Counted from the first letter of the stretch, positions 43,955 through 52,630 are shown. The stretch: 64,000 nt of DNA from an uncultured Nioella sp. (GCA_947495575.1 CANLZL010000007.1:1-64000), one strand, 5' to 3'. The notes: generated from the letters alone by a model not told the origin. A program made the numbers and translations.

Positions 43955-44740
43955 CTACCTATCCCCGAACATATCCCCCAAGCCGCCCAGAACCGAGCCT
44001 TCGCCCTTGCTGCCACCGGGACCGGCAGCGCGCAAAATACGGTCTGCGAGGCGCGAGAAGGGCAGGCTTTGCAGCCAGATGGTGCCGGGGCCTTTCAAAG
44101 TCGCTAGGAAAATACCCTCGCCGCCAAAGACCATGGATTTGAGGTTCCCGGCGCGTTCAATGTCATACTGAACAGTGCCATCCATCGCTGCCAGACAGCC
44201 GGTATCGACCCGCAAAGTCTCGCCCGCCGCAAGCTCGCGTTTGATCACTGTGCCACCAACGTGGATGAAGGCCATCCCGTCACCATTCAGGCGCTGTAGG
44301 ATGAAACCCTCGCCACCAAAGAACCCGACACCGAGTTTCTTCTGAAAGGCAATGCCGGTGGTGGTGCCAAAGGCCGCACAGAGGAAGGCGTCTTTCTGAC
44401 AGATCAGTTCTCCGCCGATTTCAGCCATATTCACCGGAATGATCTTGCCCGGGTAAGGCGCGGCAAAAGCAACGCGTTTCTTGCCCTGACCTTCATTGGT
44501 GAAGTGGGTCAGGAAGATTGATTCACCTGTTAGCACCCGTTTGCCGACATTCAAAAGCGAATTCATGATCCCGCCGGATGGTTGCGCGCCATCGCCCATA
44601 CGGCTTTCGAACCCAATACCGTCTTCGAGGTAGTTCATCGCACCGGCCTCGGCGATCACCTTCTCGCCGGGGTCCAGTTCAACCTCGACAATCTGCATAT
44701 CGTCGCCGAAAATCTCGTAGTCAACTTCGTGGCATTGCAT
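43955..44740 (-). CDS. TIGR00266 / AIM24 family protein
   Basis: A 261-residue protein built of a double-stranded beta-helix-like trimer fold. Typical pieces are [20 protein letters not shown] near the start, the glycine-rich [17 protein letters not shown] near 139-155, and [25 protein letters not shown] near 205-229 (shown here by its first and last residues and positions). The yeast homologue is mitochondrial; bacterial function is unknown. GAGGATT precedes the ATG. It is followed upstream on the same strand by a cupin gene and a 2-oxoglutarate oxygenase gene. Confidence 0.87.
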   Translation of the reverse strand: MQCHEVDYEIFGDDMQIVEVELDPGEKVIAEAGAMNYLEDGIGFESRMGDGAQPSGGIMNSLLNVGKRVLTGESIFLTHFTNEGQGKKRVAFAAPYPGKIIPVNMAEIGGELICQKDAFLCAAFGTTTGIAFQKKLGVGFFGGEGFILQRLNGDGMAFIHVGGTVIKRELAAGETLRVDTGCLAAMDGTVQYDIERAGNLKSMVFGGEGIFLATLKGPGTIWLQSLPFSRLADRILRAAGPGGSKGEGSVLGGLGDMFGDR

Positions 44741-44817
44741 ATGAATAATCCTCGCATCTGTTGATAAATTTTTGTCGCGCTAATAGCCCCTGAGGATTGT
44801 TCCTTGCGCGCAATCCG

Positions 44818-45162
44818 TCAAGAATCTTTAGATTTTTCCGGATACCGATCAGGTTCCTCAAATATGTCCATCACCAAACTCCCTGCTTTCAGCTTGGCCG
44901 AATGCAGCGCACCTGCCGGAATGTTCCAGCTGTCGCCGGGTTTGCAGATCCGGGTTTGTCCGTCGATGGTGAGTTCCATCTCGCCATGGATCAGGCAGCC
45001 CCATTGCGCGCCATGGCTGTGTTCCGGCAGCTCAACATCCTTGTGGACGGTGAAATAGATCACCACGGCATCGTCCGAGCGAACGGCCGATGTGCTGACT
45101 ACATCTTCCGGTATCGGAAGGTCGAGTGAGGGCAGATTTTGGATGAACGGCGGAAATTGCAT
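44818..45162 (-). CDS. Small single-domain cupin
   Basis: A 114-residue cupin: motif 1 is ELPEHSHGAQWGCLIHGEMEL (His, His and Glu ligands, residues about 44-64) and motif 2 is PGDSWNIPAGALHS (His). All four usual metal ligands are present. The function is unknown; such proteins range from dioxygenases to sugar isomerases and sensors. GAGGAG precedes the ATG. It is 44 bases downstream of the oxygenase gene on the same strand, so the two are probably co-transcribed. Confidence 0.82.
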   Translation of the reverse strand: MQFPPFIQNLPSLDLPIPEDVVSTSAVRSDDAVVIYFTVHKDVELPEHSHGAQWGCLIHGEMELTIDGQTRICKPGDSWNIPAGALHSAKLKAGSLVMDIFEEPDRYPEKSKDS

Positions 45163-45206
45163 ATGGATACTCCTCTAATGCGAAGAACTATGCATAAACC
45201 TTGCCG

Positions 45207-45827
45207 CTACTCCCACCTGTAATTGAAGCTGACTGAAATACGTTCATCCTCAGCCATGTTCATTGGGACTTCGTGGCGCAGCCAGCTTTCCCATAAGAGA
45301 ACGTCGCCGACTGCAGGTTTGGCATAGACAAAGGTTCGCAACTCTTCGCGTGCGTCTTTCAGGCGGGCAGGGGCGGCCATCATGCGGGCCGAGCGCGGAT
45401 CTTCCAGTTTCAGGGCGCTGGTGCCTTCGGGCATCGAGACATAGGTGGTGCCCGAGATCACTGAATGCGGATGGAGGTGACTGGCATGCATGCCGCCCTC
45501 TGGCAGGATGTTGATCCAGATATCTTCGAGAACCAGCGCACGCCCATCAAGGTCGAACTCAAGATCCTTGGCAAATTCGGCCACATGCAAGTCCAACGCC
45601 TCGACGATGTCCTTAAAGATCGGAAAGCGCCAGGGCAGATCGGTCAGAGAGGCATAAGAGGTATAGCCGGGATAACCGTTCTCTTCGCACCATTGCTGAC
45701 CTGCATCGTCATCTTCCGCGATGGAGTAGCAGGAGGCTTCAAGCTCTAGTTGGTCGATTTTGGGGCCATGCTCGGACAGTGCGGCACGGTAGAGGCGGGT
45801 CACGAAGAGAGAGGTAATTTTTGGCAT
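45207..45827 (-). CDS. TIGR02466-type 2-oxoglutarate/Fe(II) oxygenase
   Basis: A 206-residue double-stranded beta-helix oxygenase. Family segments are EDIWINILPEGGMHASHLHP near 101-120, HSVISGTTYVSMPEGT, LEDPRSARM, and the closing LLWESWLRHEVPMN and RISVSFNYRW. The likely iron ligands are in HLH (117-119) with His185; Arg197 is the probable 2-oxoglutarate anchor. The substrate is unknown; relatives occur in marine bacteria and cyanophages. It lies in the gap between rplP and rpmC and heads a unit with the small cupin. Confidence 0.83.
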   Translation of the reverse strand: MPKITSLFVTRLYRAALSEHGPKIDQLELEASCYSIAEDDDAGQQWCEENGYPGYTSYASLTDLPWRFPIFKDIVEALDLHVAEFAKDLEFDLDGRALVLEDIWINILPEGGMHASHLHPHSVISGTTYVSMPEGTSALKLEDPRSARMMAAPARLKDAREELRTFVYAKPAVGDVLLWESWLRHEVPMNMAEDERISVSFNYRWE

Positions 45828-45959
45828 GCGTGTGTGATACCGCAGCCAACTCAGATTGCAACCAAGCGTGCAACGAATTGGCGAAATTTGGTTTCGTCAG
45901 TCGAATGTGGTAAATTTTGCGGCCTGTTCATCTGTTTTTCGCAGAGGAAAGGAGACATC

Positions 45960-46493
45960 ATGTTCGATATTGAAAGATTTGTAGACGACTGCCGAAAATC
46001 AGTCGGTGAGGATCCCAGTCACCACTCTACAGCGGAAGTCGTTCGTCGTGCGATGTCAGATCCGGGCGCGGTAATGGACGCATTCGGGGAACCTACTGAA
46101 CCCGGGATAACGCCGCTGTACCAATCTAGGCAATTGACAATTATTAACGTTGCGTGGAAGCCATCGATGGCCATCCCACCGCATAATCACGAAATGTGGG
46201 CAGTCATTGGAATGTATGGTGGGCGCGAGGACAATATCTTTTGGCGCAGAATAAAAGATCATCCCAAAGGGTTGATCGAGGCGGCTGGCGCCAAATCCCT
46301 CAGCACGGGCGACGTCTGCCCGTTGGGGCCAGACGTGATCCATTCGGTCGTTAATCCGATCCCAAAATTGACCGCAGCGATCCATGTCTATGGGGGTGAT
46401 TTTTTTGAGGCCGAGCGAAGCGAGTGGGAACCGGAGTTCTTGGTTGAGCAACCGTTGGATATTTCCCAAGTTCGTGCGAGATTTTCGAAGTAG
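45960..46493 (+). CDS. Cupin-fold protein, thiol dioxygenase-like, copy B
   Basis: A 177-residue homologue of the cupin at 39904, with the same three-histidine pattern: His75 and His77 (IPPHNHEMWAVIGMYGG) and His128 (DVIHSVVNP). Shared features are the N-terminal FV-D-R helix, the AW-P strand, the FWRR segment and IHVYGGDFF. The reaction is probably oxidation of a small thiol, substrate unknown. The ATG at 45960 follows AGGAGA; the frame upstream is not supported. It is divergent from the oxygenase gene, 132 bases apart. Confidence 0.78.
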   Translation: MFDIERFVDDCRKSVGEDPSHHSTAEVVRRAMSDPGAVMDAFGEPTEPGITPLYQSRQLTIINVAWKPSMAIPPHNHEMWAVIGMYGGREDNIFWRRIKDHPKGLIEAAGAKSLSTGDVCPLGPDVIHSVVNPIPKLTAAIHVYGGDFFEAERSEWEPEFLVEQPLDISQVRARFSK

Positions 46494-46821
46494 GGCACAG
46501 CCTGTCTCTAAAACTTCAGGGCGGACAGCAGAAGGTTGAGCTGGAACATCTCCATATTAGCAACAACGAGGATGGTGGTCGCTATGGGTTGATTGGGGAA
46601 CAAAGGCACCGTCAAGTTATCGGACACAAGAGTTTTCCGCATCCAGAATTGCCCTTACAGTGGCATCCGGCTCCGGCTTTGAAACACAGCGGTTAAAATC
46701 AGTGTGGTCGCCTTTGGTCAAAAAAGCGGGGCCATTATACGACCCAAAAAATCTGAAACCTCCGAAAGGTAGCGGACTCGCGAAAGAGAGGGCAATCTCC
46801 GTCGAAAGACTAAGTTCGCCC

Positions 46822-46850
46822 TTGCCCCCAACACCCAACCCCCCTATAGA
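46822..46850 (+). promoter_or_regulatory. rpmC block promoter
   Basis: TTGCCC and TATAGA separated by 17 bases, the spacer ending in CCCCCC; start near 46857. The -10 box lacks the terminal T. Confidence 0.75.
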
Positions 46851-46865
46851 GCGGCATCTGATGAC

Positions 46866-46896
46866 TCCCCGGGCCCTGTCCGGGGATTCGTTGTTT
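46866..46896 (+). terminator. Terminator-like hairpin in the rpmC leader (probable attenuator)
   Basis: TCCCCGG, loop GCCCTGT, CCGGGGA then TTCGTTGTTTG, starting about ten bases after the predicted transcription start. Same plan as at rpsJ and rplB. Confidence 0.62.
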
Positions 46897-46971
46897 GTCA
46901 TATAACCACCGGGTTCAAGGTCACCCTCACTAACGAGGCGCCTTCTGGTGATTGTAGAAAAGGAAAAGGCG

Positions 46972-47178
46972 ATGAACGCCCAGGAACTGCGTGACAAGAC
47001 GCCCGATCAGCTTCGGGAAGAGCTTGCCAATCTTAAAAAGGAGGCATTCAACCTCCGTTTCCAGCAGGCCACCGGCCAGATGGAAAACACCGCTCGCATG
47101 CGCTCTGTCCGTCGTGACGCCGCACGCGTTAAAACCATCTTGAACGAAAAAGCGGCTGCTGCCGCGTCGGAGGCGTAA
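46972..47178 (+). CDS. rpmC: 50S ribosomal protein L29
   Basis: L29 lies near the tunnel exit. The 68-residue protein has [20 protein letters not shown] and [20 protein letters not shown], with a short alanine-rich tail. The ATG at 46972 has AAAAGGA upstream. First gene of the third block. Confidence 0.97.
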   Translation: MNAQELRDKTPDQLREELANLKKEAFNLRFQQATGQMENTARMRSVRRDAARVKTILNEKAAAAASEA

Positions 47179-47182
47179 GACA

Positions 47183-47413
47183 ATGCCCAAACGTATCCTT
47201 ACCGGCACCGTGACTTCGGACAAGAACGACCAGACCGTGACCGTTTCGGTCGAGCGTCGCTTCAAGCACCCCGTGCTGCAGAAAACCATTCGTAAGTCCA
47301 AGAAATACCGGGCTCACGATGCTGAGAATGCCTTCAAAACCGGTGACACCGTCCGCATTCAGGAATGTGCACCAATGTCGAAGACAAAACGCTGGGAAGT
47401 GATCGCCAACTAA
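47183..47413 (+). CDS. rpsQ: 30S ribosomal protein S17
   Basis: A primary 16S rRNA-binding protein of the OB fold. The 76-residue protein has [20 protein letters not shown] and [19 protein letters not shown], full length. It starts four bases after rpmC. Confidence 0.98.
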   Translation: MPKRILTGTVTSDKNDQTVTVSVERRFKHPVLQKTIRKSKKYRAHDAENAFKTGDTVRIQECAPMSKTKRWEVIAN

Positions 47414-47490
47414 AGGCGCTTACCAACAGATTAACGAAACCGCGGGGACACGGGCAGATCTGAGCCCCCCCACAGGTCGGGAGAAACCAC

Positions 47491-47859
47491 ATGATCCAGA
47501 TGCAGACCAATCTGGATGTTGCTGACAACTCTGGCGCTCGCCGAGTTCAGTGCATCAAGGTCCTGGGTGGTTCCAAGCGTAAATACGCATCCGTTGGCGA
47601 CGTCATTGTCGTGTCGGTAAAGGAAGCCATCCCGCGCGGCCGCGTGAAGAAAGGTGACGTCCGTAAGGCCGTCGTCGTGCGCACCGCCAAAGAAGTCCGT
47701 CGTGAAGATGGCACCGCGATCCGTTTCGATCGCAACGCAGCCGTAATCCTGAACAATGCTGGCGAGCCCGTCGGCACCCGTATCTTCGGGCCAGTTGTTC
47801 GGGAGCTGCGCGCCAAGAACTTCATGAAGATCATCTCGCTCGCCCCGGAGGTGCTGTGA
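47491..47859 (+). CDS. rplN: 50S ribosomal protein L14
   Basis: L14 forms bridge B8 with the 30S and is the target of the silencing factor RsfS. The 122-residue protein has [20 protein letters not shown] and the signature [21 protein letters not shown] 77-base gap precedes it; no promoter was identified there. Confidence 0.98.
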   Translation: MIQMQTNLDVADNSGARRVQCIKVLGGSKRKYASVGDVIVVSVKEAIPRGRVKKGDVRKAVVVRTAKEVRREDGTAIRFDRNAAVILNNAGEPVGTRIFGPVVRELRAKNFMKIISLAPEVL

Positions 47860-47860
47860 T

Positions 47861-48172
47861 ATGGCTGCTAAACTGAAAACCGGCGACAAGGTTGTTGTGC
47901 TGGCTGGCAAAGATAAAGGCCAGGAAGGCACAATCACGTCTGTTGACCCCAAAGCCGGCAAAGCCGTCGTTGAGGGCATCAACATGGCCGTCCGCCACAC
48001 CCGTCAGAGCCAGAACGATCAGGGCGGTCGCATCCCGAAGGCGATGCCGATCCAGCTCAGCAATCTTGCTCTGCTTGACGCAAACGGCAAAGCGACCCGC
48101 GTTGGCTTCCGCATCGAAGGTGACAAGAAAGTCCGTTACGCCAAAACCACGGGGGACGTGATTGATGCTTGA
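47861..48172 (+). CDS. rplX: 50S ribosomal protein L24
   Basis: An early assembly protein of the 50S with a KOW motif ([20 protein letters not shown]). The 103-residue protein is full length. It starts one base after rplN and overlaps rplE by eight bases. Confidence 0.98.
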   Translation: MAAKLKTGDKVVVLAGKDKGQEGTITSVDPKAGKAVVEGINMAVRHTRQSQNDQGGRIPKAMPIQLSNLALLDANGKATRVGFRIEGDKKVRYAKTTGDVIDA

Positions 48173-48728
48173 TACCGCAGCCTACACCCCGAATTTGAAA
48201 GCCCTCTACAAAGACACCATTCGCGCGTCTCTGAAAGAGGAATTCGGCTACAAGAACGACATGCAAATCCCGCGCCTGGACAAGATCGTCCTGAATATCG
48301 GCGCCGGTGCTGAAGCCGTCAAAGACTCCAAGAAGGTTAAGTCGGCCCAGGCTGATCTGACCGCGATTGCCGGTCAACATGCTGTCATCACAACCGCCAA
48401 GAAATCCATCGCTGGTTTCCGCGTACGTGAAGAAATGCCGCTCGGGACAAAAGTTACCCTGCGCGGCGACCGTATGTATGAATTCCTGGAACGTCTGATC
48501 ACAATTGCAATGCCTCGTATCCGCGACTTCCGCGGCGTATCGGGCAAATCTTTCGATGGTCGTGGCAACTATGCCATGGGCATGAAAGAGCACATCGTGT
48601 TCCCAGAGATCGATTTCGACAAAGTCGATGAGACCTGGGGCATGGATATCGTGATCGCCACGACCGCCGAGACCGACGCAGAAGCCAAGGCGCTGTTGAA
48701 AGCTTTCAACATGCCCTTCAATAGCTGA
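48165..48728 (+). CDS. rplE: 50S ribosomal protein L5
   Basis: L5 binds 5S rRNA and contacts P-site tRNA. The 187-residue protein has [20 protein letters not shown], the [20 protein letters not shown] segment and [20 protein letters not shown]. The ATG at 48165 lies inside the rplX 3' end (eight-base overlap), giving translational coupling. Confidence 0.98.
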   Translation: MLDTAAYTPNLKALYKDTIRASLKEEFGYKNDMQIPRLDKIVLNIGAGAEAVKDSKKVKSAQADLTAIAGQHAVITTAKKSIAGFRVREEMPLGTKVTLRGDRMYEFLERLITIAMPRIRDFRGVSGKSFDGRGNYAMGMKEHIVFPEIDFDKVDETWGMDIVIATTAETDAEAKALLKAFNMPFNS

Positions 48729-48746
48729 AGCGCGAGAGGATAAGAC

Positions 48747-49052
48747 ATGGCTAAAAAAGCAATGATCGAACGCGAGATCAAGCGTCAGAAGCTGGTGGAT
48801 AAATATGCCACCAAGCGTGCAGCGCTGAAAGAGATCGCGAAAGACGAAGATCTGCCGATGGAAGAGCGTTTCAAAGCTCGTCTGAAACTGGCGAAACTGC
48901 CGCGCAACAGCTCGGCCACCCGCCTTCACAACCGTTGCCAGCTGACCGGTCGCCCTAAGGCGTACTACCGCAAGCTGAAAATGTCGCGGATCAAGCTGCG
49001 TGATCTGGCCTCGAATGGCCAAATCCCCGGCATGGTCAAGTCGAGCTGGTAA
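48747..49052 (+). CDS. rpsN: 30S ribosomal protein S14, zinc-independent form
   Basis: The 101-residue long form, lacking the paired CxxC motifs of the 61-residue zinc form. It has [20 protein letters not shown] and the signature [20 protein letters not shown] near 68-87. Confidence 0.98.
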   Translation: MAKKAMIEREIKRQKLVDKYATKRAALKEIAKDEDLPMEERFKARLKLAKLPRNSSATRLHNRCQLTGRPKAYYRKLKMSRIKLRDLASNGQIPGMVKSSW

Positions 49053-49064
49053 GGAGGACTAAAA

Positions 49065-49457
49065 ATGAACGATCCTCTCGGTGATATGCTGACCCGCATC
49101 CGCAACTCTCAGATGCGCGGCAAATCCACTGTCGTTACCCCTGCGTCCAAACTGCGCGCTTGGGTTCTGGATGTTCTGGCCGACGAAGGCTACATCCGCG
49201 GCTACGAGCATGGCACGGATGCCAATGGCCATCCGACCATCGAAATCTCGCTCAAGTATTACGAGGGCACCCCGGTTATTCGCGAGCTCAAGCGCGTGTC
49301 TAAGCCTGGCCGTCGTGTTTACATGAGCGTTGGTGACATCCCACAGGTCCGTCAGGGTCTGGGTGTGTCCATCGTCTCCACGTCGCAAGGCGTGATGTCG
49401 GATGCAAAAGCACGGGGCGCCAATGTTGGCGGCGAAGTGCTTTGCACCGTATTCTAA
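49065..49457 (+). CDS. rpsH: 30S ribosomal protein S8
   Basis: A central-domain 16S rRNA-binding protein that represses the spc operon in E. coli by binding the rplE leader. The 130-residue protein has [20 protein letters not shown] and the closing [20 protein letters not shown]. Confidence 0.98.
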   Translation: MNDPLGDMLTRIRNSQMRGKSTVVTPASKLRAWVLDVLADEGYIRGYEHGTDANGHPTIEISLKYYEGTPVIRELKRVSKPGRRVYMSVGDIPQVRQGLGVSIVSTSQGVMSDAKARGANVGGEVLCTVF

Positions 49458-49469
49458 GGAGGTCTGGCA

Positions 49470-50003
49470 ATGTCTCGTATTGGTAAGAAACCGGTCGAGC
49501 TGCCCACAGGTGTTTCGGCATCCGTGTCCGGCCAGACCGTTGAAGTGAAAGGCCCCAAAGGGTCCCGCAGCTTCACCGCAGCAGACGATGTAACCATCTC
49601 TGTCGAAGACAACGCCGTGGTGGTTACGCCCCGCGGTAAATCCAAGCGCGCCCGCCAGCAATGGGGCATGTCGCGGACTCAGGTTGCGAACCTCGTAACC
49701 GGCGTCACCGATGGCTTCAAGAAAGAGCTGGAGATCCAGGGTGTTGGTTACCGGGCTCAGATGCAGGGCAACACCCTGAAGCTGGCGCTCGGCCTCAGCC
49801 ACGACGTGAACTTTGACGTTCCAGCCGGTGTTACCGTCACCGCGCCGAAACCGACTGAGATCATCGTTGAAGGCACCGACCAGCAATTGGTTGGTCAGGT
49901 TGCGGCAAACATCCGTGAGTGGCGGAAACCCGAGCCCTACAAAGGCAAAGGCATCCGTTATAAAGGCGAATTCATCTTCCGTAAGGAAGGGAAGAAGAAG
50001 TAA
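49470..50003 (+). CDS. rplF: 50S ribosomal protein L6
   Basis: L6 lies at the base of the L7/L12 stalk. The 177-residue protein has [20 protein letters not shown] and the signature [19 protein letters not shown]. Confidence 0.98.
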   Translation: MSRIGKKPVELPTGVSASVSGQTVEVKGPKGSRSFTAADDVTISVEDNAVVVTPRGKSKRARQQWGMSRTQVANLVTGVTDGFKKELEIQGVGYRAQMQGNTLKLALGLSHDVNFDVPAGVTVTAPKPTEIIVEGTDQQLVGQVAANIREWRKPEPYKGKGIRYKGEFIFRKEGKKK

Positions 50004-50014
50004 AGGCGAGCAAG

Positions 50015-50374
50015 ATGGCAAACAGCAAACGAGATCTGTTCCTAAAACGCCGCCTGCGCGTCCGGAACAAACTGCGGAAAACCGCAAATGGGCGTCCGCG
50101 CCTGTCGGTTCACCGTTCGAACAAGAACATCAGCGTCCAGATCATCGACGATCTGAACGGCGTCACCCTGGCCTCTGCCTCCACCATGGAGAAAGATCTG
50201 GGCGTGGTCGGCAAGAACAACGTCGATGCAGCAGCAAAAGTAGGGTCGCTCATTGCAGAGCGTGCGAAAGCAGCTGGCGTCGAAGACTGTTACTTCGATC
50301 GCGGTGGCTTCCTTTTCCACGGCAAAGTGAAGGCTCTGGCCGACGCTGCGCGTGAAGGTGGTCTGAAGTTCTAA
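50015..50374 (+). CDS. rplR: 50S ribosomal protein L18
   Basis: L18 binds 5S rRNA together with L5. The 119-residue protein has the arginine-rich start ([20 protein letters not shown]) and [21 protein letters not shown] 133-base gap follows before rpsE. Confidence 0.98.
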   Translation: MANSKRDLFLKRRLRVRNKLRKTANGRPRLSVHRSNKNISVQIIDDLNGVTLASASTMEKDLGVVGKNNVDAAAKVGSLIAERAKAAGVEDCYFDRGGFLFHGKVKALADAAREGGLKF

Positions 50375-50507
50375 GTCCCGCAAGGGCATGACAAGTGAAG
50401 GCGGCGTGTAGGCGCGCCGCCTCGATGATCTGGGGGCTGGTTTCGGCCAGTCCACCTAGATTGAGAGAAAAGGTGCCAACGCGCCGCTAACAAAAGGGAT
50501 GCCGAAA

Positions 50508-51086
50508 ATGGCAGAACGTAATGAACGCCGGGGCCGTCGCCAAGACCGTGACGAAACCCCTGAATTCGCCGACCGCTTGGTCGCGATCAACCGTGTTTCC
50601 AAAACCGTAAAAGGCGGTAAGCGCTTTGGCTTCGCAGCCCTCGTGGTTGTTGGCGACCAACGTGGCCGTGTCGGTTTCGGCAAAGGTAAAGCCAAAGAGG
50701 TGCCCGAGGCGATCCGCAAGGCCACCGAACAGGCCAAGCGTCAGTTGATCCGTGTACCTCTGAAAGAGGGCCGCACCCTGCACCACGACGTCAAGGGCCA
50801 TCACGGTGCTGGCAAAGTGACCATGCGGACAGCACCTGAAGGTACGGGTATCATCGCCGGTGGTCCAATGCGTGCCGTGTTCGAAATGCTGGGCATCAAA
50901 GATGTTGTGGCAAAATCGACCGGGTCGCAGAACCCCTACAACATGATCCGCGCCACGCTGGACGGTCTGCGCAGCGAAAGCTCGCCTCGTCAGGTTGCAG
51001 CACGTCGCGGCAAAAAAGTTGCAGACATCCTGCCCAAGCGTGACGAAGCTCCTGCTGAAGCCGCACCTGTAGCTGAGGAGGCTTGA
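50508..51086 (+). CDS. rpsE: 30S ribosomal protein S5
   Basis: S5 contributes to the mRNA entry helicase and decoding fidelity. The 192-residue protein has [20 protein letters not shown], the RNA-binding double-stranded domain and the signature [20 protein letters not shown]. The start MAERN at 50508 is chosen over an ATG three codons earlier. Its tail is alanine- and proline-rich. Confidence 0.97.
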   Translation: MAERNERRGRRQDRDETPEFADRLVAINRVSKTVKGGKRFGFAALVVVGDQRGRVGFGKGKAKEVPEAIRKATEQAKRQLIRVPLKEGRTLHHDVKGHHGAGKVTMRTAPEGTGIIAGGPMRAVFEMLGIKDVVAKSTGSQNPYNMIRATLDGLRSESSPRQVAARRGKKVADILPKRDEAPAEAAPVAEEA

Positions 51087-51091
51087 AGCAC

Positions 51092-51280
51092 ATGCCTAAA
51101 ACCATCGTTGTAAAACAGATCGGCTCTCCGATCCGTCGCCCACAAGAACAGCGCGCAACGCTGATCGGTCTGGGTCTGAACAAAATGCACAAAACCCGTG
51201 AGCTGGAAGATACCCCTTCGGTTCGTGGCATGATCGCAAAGATCCCGCATATGGTTGAGATCATCGAAGAGCGCGACTAA
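51092..51280 (+). CDS. rpmD: 50S ribosomal protein L30
   Basis: A 62-residue protein with [20 protein letters not shown] and [20 protein letters not shown], full length. It is five bases behind rpsE. In most bacteria rplO and secY follow; here a strong terminator comes 26 bases after the stop. Confidence 0.97.
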   Translation: MPKTIVVKQIGSPIRRPQEQRATLIGLGLNKMHKTRELEDTPSVRGMIAKIPHMVEIIEERD

Positions 51281-51305
51281 ACGCTTCTCGATCGTTATTT
51301 AATTG

Positions 51306-51337
51306 GCGCCTTGACCTTTTGGTCGAGGCGCTTTTTT
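51306..51337 (+). terminator. Terminator after rpmD
   Basis: GCGCCTTGACC, TTTT loop, GGTCGAGGCGC: an 11-bp stem with one T-G wobble and six T after it. Confidence 0.95.
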
Positions 51338-51372
51338 GTTGAGAAAGGCGGTCGAAATAGAACGAGTTTAGT

Positions 51373-51786
51373 ATGTGGTTGAGATGTATTTTTTTGGCTC
51401 TGGCGTTTTTTCCCACGAGCGCTTTCGGCCAATCCGTGCAGGAGATGGCCGCGATCCTCGAGAGTGGGTCCTGGGCGTGGCCGGAACACACTGAAGATGC
51501 AAGCTGCGAAGCCAATCCTCATATTATCTGGTTCAATGATGATTTGACCGAGATGACCTTCGAATGGGCGCATTCGATCGAACCAGTTTTGTATCGAATA
51601 ATTTACACAGACGATGGCTCGATCACGGCATTTTTAACCCGTGAATGGCGCCATAACAGGCACGGAGATCTTGTGATCTGGCAGTTGCGGCTTCTAAGCC
51701 CAAACGAATTTTGCTGGCGCCGTACTGATTGGCCCAACTATGCATGCCCCTCATATCTACAAATCAGATGTCCAGGTTTGTCATGA
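51373..51786 (+). CDS. Small exported protein of unknown function
   Basis: A 137-residue protein with a signal peptide (MWLRCIFLALAFFPTSAFG, cleaved near Gly-Gln). The mature part is rich in Trp and acidic residues and has four cysteines, likely two disulfides. I recognise no family. It is read toward a convergent gene whose stop is 20 bases away. It has only a weak Shine-Dalgarno. Confidence 0.6.
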   Translation: MWLRCIFLALAFFPTSAFGQSVQEMAAILESGSWAWPEHTEDASCEANPHIIWFNDDLTEMTFEWAHSIEPVLYRIIYTDDGSITAFLTREWRHNRHGDLVIWQLRLLSPNEFCWRRTDWPNYACPSYLQIRCPGLS

Positions 51787-51805
51787 GGGTAAATGGCCAG
51801 AACCG

Positions 51806-52393
51806 CTATGGCTGCCACCAAACTGTATCTTCGATCGGCGTAACCTGCAGACCAAGCATGGAAATCGCGCTGTCAGTACGGGCCATTTCAGCAAGGCTCA
51901 ACTCTTGGTTTCTTGGATAAACCGGGTGCTGCCGATCGTCGCATACCGGTACTTCCCACCCCCCGGTTGTTGCCAGAAACCGCTCCACCCCGGCCTCGCC
52001 GAACTCCCGTAAATACCCCTGGATAACAACATCGAGGTAGCTGAGCAGCATCACATGCCCTTCGTTCACCTCCTCGATGTGATCGGCCCGTGCGCGGTAG
52101 ATTTCGACTGGCGTGCGTTCGGAGTGTTCATGTGTGATCTCTGACACCGGCAGGCGCTCATAAGCGCGTTCGCGTTCATCCAAGGCGACCCAATCCGCTC
52201 CCGGCACGGCGGCGATCAACCCGTCAATCTCCACCCCCGGCGCCTCGACCGCTGTCAGGAACACCACCTTGCGCAGGCGGGATTTTTTCCATTCCCGGGC
52301 CCAGCCCTTTACCGTTGCCCGCGCCGCGCGCGGGTAGGAATGGGTGTTGCGGTTCACCAGGCTGCCGTAACCAAAGAAAAAAGGATCGCTCAT
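51806..52393 (-). CDS. Gamma-glutamylcyclotransferase-like family protein
   Basis: A protein of about 195 residues with the GGCT fold start MSDPFFFGYGSLVNRNTHSY (the YGSL motif binds the gamma-glutamyl group) and the conserved acidic position in WVALDERERAYERLPVSEI. It could act on gamma-glutamyl amino acids or on glutathione as a ChaC relative, but its C-terminal half does not match closely. The ATG at 52393 fits the family; one four codons earlier at 52405 is possible. Confidence 0.75.
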   Translation of the reverse strand: MSDPFFFGYGSLVNRNTHSYPRAARATVKGWAREWKKSRLRKVVFLTAVEAPGVEIDGLIAAVPGADWVALDERERAYERLPVSEITHEHSERTPVEIYRARADHIEEVNEGHVMLLSYLDVVIQGYLREFGEAGVERFLATTGGWEVPVCDDRQHPVYPRNQELSLAEMARTDSAISMLGLQVTPIEDTVWWQP

Positions 52394-52471
52394 AAGAAAA
52401 GTCATGGCCGGGTATGCGCCCGCATGCAACCCTCTGGACACGTCGGAAAACCCTGCTAATGTGTCGCTCGT

Positions 52472-52630
52472 TCACTCAGGGAGAATCTGGCGTAACACCC
52501 AGTGCCGAAGGAGCAACCGCCCCGGTAAACTCTCAGGCTTCAGGACCTCAGTGATCATCAGAACTCTGGAGAGTGGTGCCAAATGCATCCGCCGAAGGGA
52601 TAACGATCTCAGGCGAAAGGACAGAGGGGG
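52472..52630 (+). promoter_or_regulatory. Tandem glycine riboswitch upstream of gcvT
   Basis: Two aptamers in series. The first is closed by TCACTCAGG (52472-52480) and CCTCAGTGA (52546-52554) and contains the core signatures TGCCGAAGGAGCAACCGCC and AACTCTCAGG. The second (about 52564-52630) has CTGGAGAG, GCCGAAGGGATAACGATCTC and AGGCGAAAGGACAGAG. Glycine binding would switch on expression of the glycine cleavage genes downstream. About 83 bases lie between the second aptamer and the gcvT start, with a GCCGGGCGACATCCCCGG-type stem as a candidate expression platform. Confidence 0.93.

Larger units (their letters stand above)
46494..46971 (+). other. Intergenic region ahead of rpmC, with promoter and leader
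   Basis: The first 320 bases show no gene I can support on either strand. From 46822 come the rpmC promoter and a leader hairpin, then about 85 bases to the rpmC start. Confidence 0.6.

Noticed and set aside
46660-46905. Plus-strand frame of 81 codons before rpmC
   Set aside because: It overlaps the promoter and attenuator; no Shine-Dalgarno and proline-rich nonsense-like composition.
37815-46971. Insertion sequences or phage as the cause of the ribosomal-operon breaks
   Set aside because: No transposase, integrase, terminal inverted repeats with target duplications, or tRNA-linked attachment site was seen in either gap.
46617-46997. Minus-strand frame between the cupin and rpmC
   Set aside because: It runs through the rpmC promoter, leader hairpin and start codon, has no Shine-Dalgarno and an unlikely composition.
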